NCBI GenBank assembly: GCA_045616945.1
Contig: JAZLHR010000091.1
Location: 1-6,757, forward strand
Origin: UBA6987 sp045616945
GTDB taxonomy: Bacteria > Bacillota > Clostridia > Lachnospirales > Lachnospiraceae
Reading direction: 5' to 3'
DNA: 6,757 nucleotides
How positions within the stretch are numbered: position 1 is the first letter of the stretch; every line of letters starts with the position of its first letter. Of the stretch, positions 5,584 through 6,757 are shown one piece after another. Both the position numbers and the translations under genes were made by a program. The notes under the pieces were generated by a model. It searched no databases. It was not told the DNA's origin and was given only the letters and a program-made list of their open reading frames with translations.

Positions 5584-6432
5584 TTATTTGTTCTGCTCAT
5601 TGACGCTGGCGACAACGTTCTTGGCAGGTGCGATATCCACGATCACATAGTCAAGGTTGCCGTTCAGCAGAGCCTGTGCAGCAAGGGCAGCGGAATCGTA
5701 AGGCTGGCAGGTAACTTTGAAGCCGTCAAATTTCCAATCCGCATCACCCTTGACGTAGAAATTGCCGGTAGTAGCGGACTGAACACCGATCTTCTTGGAA
5801 GAATCAAAGCCGTTCAGGATCTTCTCGCAGTCTTCTGCGGTCTTGCAGGCATCGAAGGTCGTATCGCTGCTCTTGGCGATGATGACCTGAGAAGCGTTGT
5901 AGTAGGATTCGGAGAAATCCAGAGTTTCCTTACGCTTGTCGTTCACGGTAAGACCGGAAGCAGCGATGTCAGCCTGGCCGCCGGAAACGGAAGTACAGAC
6001 GGACTCAAATTCCATGTTGGAAACATAGAGCTCCCTGCCGAGATATTCGGCAAACAGGCCCATAATCTCCATATCTACGCCGTAATACTTATCGCCCTTC
6101 ATATACTCAAAGGGAGCGAAAGCAGCGTTGGTAGCAACTACCAGCTGATTCTTGGAAGGATCCTGTGCGGCCGCGGAAGAAACTCCCTTGGGAGTGCCGC
6201 TGCCGAAATACTCATTGATGATCTCATCGAACTTGCCGTTGGACTTGATTTCCTTCAGGAAAGCGTTCACGGAATTCAGCAGCTCCGTATTGCCCTTCTT
6301 GACCGCATAAGCATATTCTTCGACAGTAAGCGGGATGTCGATTACTTTCAGGGACTTATCGGCCTTGCTGCCGCAGGCAGCGAGACTCAAAACCATGGCA
6401 AGGGTTAAAACTGCAGCTAAAAACTTCTTCAT
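5584..6432 (-). CDS. Amino acid ABC transporter substrate-binding lipoprotein, apparently circularly permuted
   Basis: This 282-residue lipoprotein has a signal peptide (1-19) and lipobox LAAC, with C20 as the lipidated residue. It would sit on the outer face of the membrane and hand an amino acid to the permease. The domain is SBP_bac_3, but in an unusual order. Residues 28-77 (KVIDIPLTVEEYAYAVKKGN...DEIINEYFG) match what is normally the C-terminal end of this family. A Ser/Ala/Gly-rich linker (about 78-95) follows. Then comes the normal beginning, LVVATNAAFAPFEY (97-110), GVDMEIMGLFAEYLG (118-132), SGLTVNDKRKETLDFSESYY (159-178) and GVQSATTG (216-223). The protein ends after DYVIVDIAPAKNVVASVNE (261-279), exactly where the displaced segment would join. 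R167 and D266 occupy the usual carboxylate- and amino-binding positions. The ATG is 9 nt from AAGGAG (complement of 6442-6447). Ligand unknown. Confidence 0.93.
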   Translation of the reverse strand: MKKFLAAVLTLAMVLSLAACGSKADKSLKVIDIPLTVEEYAYAVKKGNTELLNSVNAFLKEIKSNGKFDEIINEYFGSGTPKGVSSAAAQDPSKNQLVVATNAAFAPFEYMKGDKYYGVDMEIMGLFAEYLGRELYVSNMEFESVCTSVSGGQADIAASGLTVNDKRKETLDFSESYYNASQVIIAKSSDTTFDACKTAEDCEKILNGFDSSKKIGVQSATTGNFYVKGDADWKFDGFKVTCQPYDSAALAAQALLNGNLDYVIVDIAPAKNVVASVNEQNK

Positions 6433-6438
6433 TGATCT

Positions 6439-6452
6439 ATGCTCCTTAGCAT
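6439..6452 (-). promoter_or_regulatory. Small hairpin holding the ribosome binding site of the binding-protein gene
   Basis: ATGCT (6439-6443) and AGCAT (6448-6452) are perfect complements around CCTT, so in the - strand transcript the AAGG of the AAGGAG ribosome binding site lies in the loop and its last two bases in the stem. A 5-bp stem is weak and may be chance. If real it would modulate initiation. Confidence 0.35.
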
Positions 6453-6459
6453 TTCTTTT

Positions 6460-6477
6460 TGTGTTCTCCCGAACACA
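6460..6477. promoter_or_regulatory. Operator-like inverted repeat at the ABC operon transcription start
   Basis: TGTGTTC (6460-6466) and GAACACA (6471-6477) form a perfect 7-bp inverted repeat around TCCC. It begins 5 bp beyond the -10 box, so it covers the expected start of transcription and first bases of the leader. It is not followed by a T-run on the - strand, so it is not a terminator. Most likely it is a repressor binding site or a 5' stem protecting the message; the regulator is unknown. Confidence 0.5.
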
Positions 6478-6482
6478 CGGCA

Positions 6483-6511
6483 GTTATAGCACGCCTGTAT
6501 TAATTAGTCAA
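6483..6511 (-). promoter_or_regulatory. Extended -10 promoter of the amino acid ABC operon
   Basis: On the - strand TTGACT (complement of 6506-6511) is followed after 17 bp by TATAAC (complement of 6483-6488), which is preceded by TGC, the extended -10 element. The start of transcription is expected near 6476, about 44 nt before the ATG. The leader is too short for a T-box or lysine-type riboswitch. AT-rich DNA upstream could help polymerase binding. Confidence 0.85.
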
Positions 6512-6717
6512 CACTTATTTCGCCGTTTTTGCAAAATATTGCATATTTCTTCACACATCTGCCGTAATACTAATTATTTTTGCAGAAACATGCATATATA
6601 TTTTATTATGTATTGAATATTCCGGGGCTTATGCTGTATAAATTCTCAAATCCCGAAGAATATGCATATTTTCAGCGGTCCTCCGCACGCATTTTCCCGT
6701 GTTTTCGGTTTTCGGCA
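6512..6717. other. AT-rich non-coding stretch upstream of the ABC operon
   Basis: No gene or RNA is recognised here. The sequence is rich in A and T runs, and TGCATAT occurs three times (6540-6546, 6591-6597, 6663-6669), the last within a perfect 12-bp palindrome AATATGCATATT (6659-6670). These could be regulator sites or chance in AT-rich DNA. Towards 6690-6717 the sequence turns into T/C/G-rich repeats (TTTTCCCGTG, TTTTCGGTTTTCGG) leading into the 40-bp repeat. Confidence 0.5.
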
Positions 6718-6757
6718 CGTAAATTCCCAAAGTAAATCCCACAGTAGATAAACGCTT
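6718..6757 (-). repeat. Right copy of 40-bp inverted repeat, running off the window
   Basis: This is the exact reverse complement of 100-139. It contains one doublet of the 12-bp unit (TCCCAAAGTAAA, TCCCACAGTAGA on the + strand) and matches unit A rather than unit B of the left block. The last base of the window is still inside the match, so the repeat may continue outward. No transposase gene lies between the two copies. Confidence 0.9.

Noticed and set aside
6467..6476. PurR-type box (CCGAAC core) in the ABC operon leader
   Set aside because: Only the six-base core matches; the AT flanks of the Bacillus PurBox are absent, and the core is explained by the longer inverted repeat.
6433..6511. 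T-box or amino acid riboswitch before the transporter operon
   Set aside because: The predicted leader is only about 44 nt, too short for such elements, and has no T-box sequence or terminator.
100..6757. Composite transposon or genomic island bounded by the 40-bp inverted repeat
   Set aside because: No transposase, integrase or target duplication is visible, and the enclosed genes are housekeeping or common transport genes without a change in character. The repeat is kept as a finding, the mobile element is not.

Overview
This window looks like chromosomal DNA of a low- to mid-GC anaerobic Firmicute, most likely a gut-type Clostridia. The reasons are strong AGGAGG-type ribosome binding sites, a transketolase split into two adjacent subunit genes, a lipoprotein-type solute-binding protein with an LAAC lipobox (no outer membrane implied), and closest family resemblance of the proteins to clostridial ones. 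The assignment is from recall of families, not from a search. Genes are AT-poorer than the intergenic regions, which are clearly AT-rich.

Layout: (1) 1-279 is non-coding and holds a pyrimidine-rich stretch, a block of short repeats (61-195) and a near-consensus promoter. (2) 280-1840 on the + strand is a two-gene unit: a YbaK/ProX-type aminoacyl-tRNA deacylase and a Gfo/Idh/MocA-family oxidoreductase. (3) A bidirectional terminator at 1885-1917 separates it from the convergent transketolase operon on the - strand (3733 to 1937; N-terminal ThDP-binding subunit first, then the C-terminal subunit). (4) A second strong terminator (3870-3908) ends a three-gene polar amino acid ABC importer operon on the - strand (6432 to 3927; binding lipoprotein, permease, ATPase), driven by an extended -10 promoter near 6483-6511. 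(5) 6512-6757 is AT-rich non-coding DNA ending in a repeat.

How the genes work together: the binding lipoprotein captures an amino acid outside the cell, and the permease and ATPase form the import complex. The two transketolase halves must assemble into one enzyme of the non-oxidative pentose phosphate pathway. The deacylase clears mischarged tRNA(Pro). The oxidoreductase has no assignable substrate.

Two things stand out. First, the solute-binding protein appears circularly permuted: the segment that normally closes the SBP_bac_3 fold (the 'DxPLTxEEYAxAVKKGNxELL...DxIxxxYFG' C-terminal part) sits directly after the lipobox at the N-terminus, and the protein ends where that segment would normally begin. 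Second, a perfect 40-bp inverted repeat (100-139 and 6718-6757) brackets practically the whole window, and the left copy lies in a block built from degenerate 12-bp TCCCAnAsTARA units in both orientations. The right copy runs to the window edge, so its true length is unknown.
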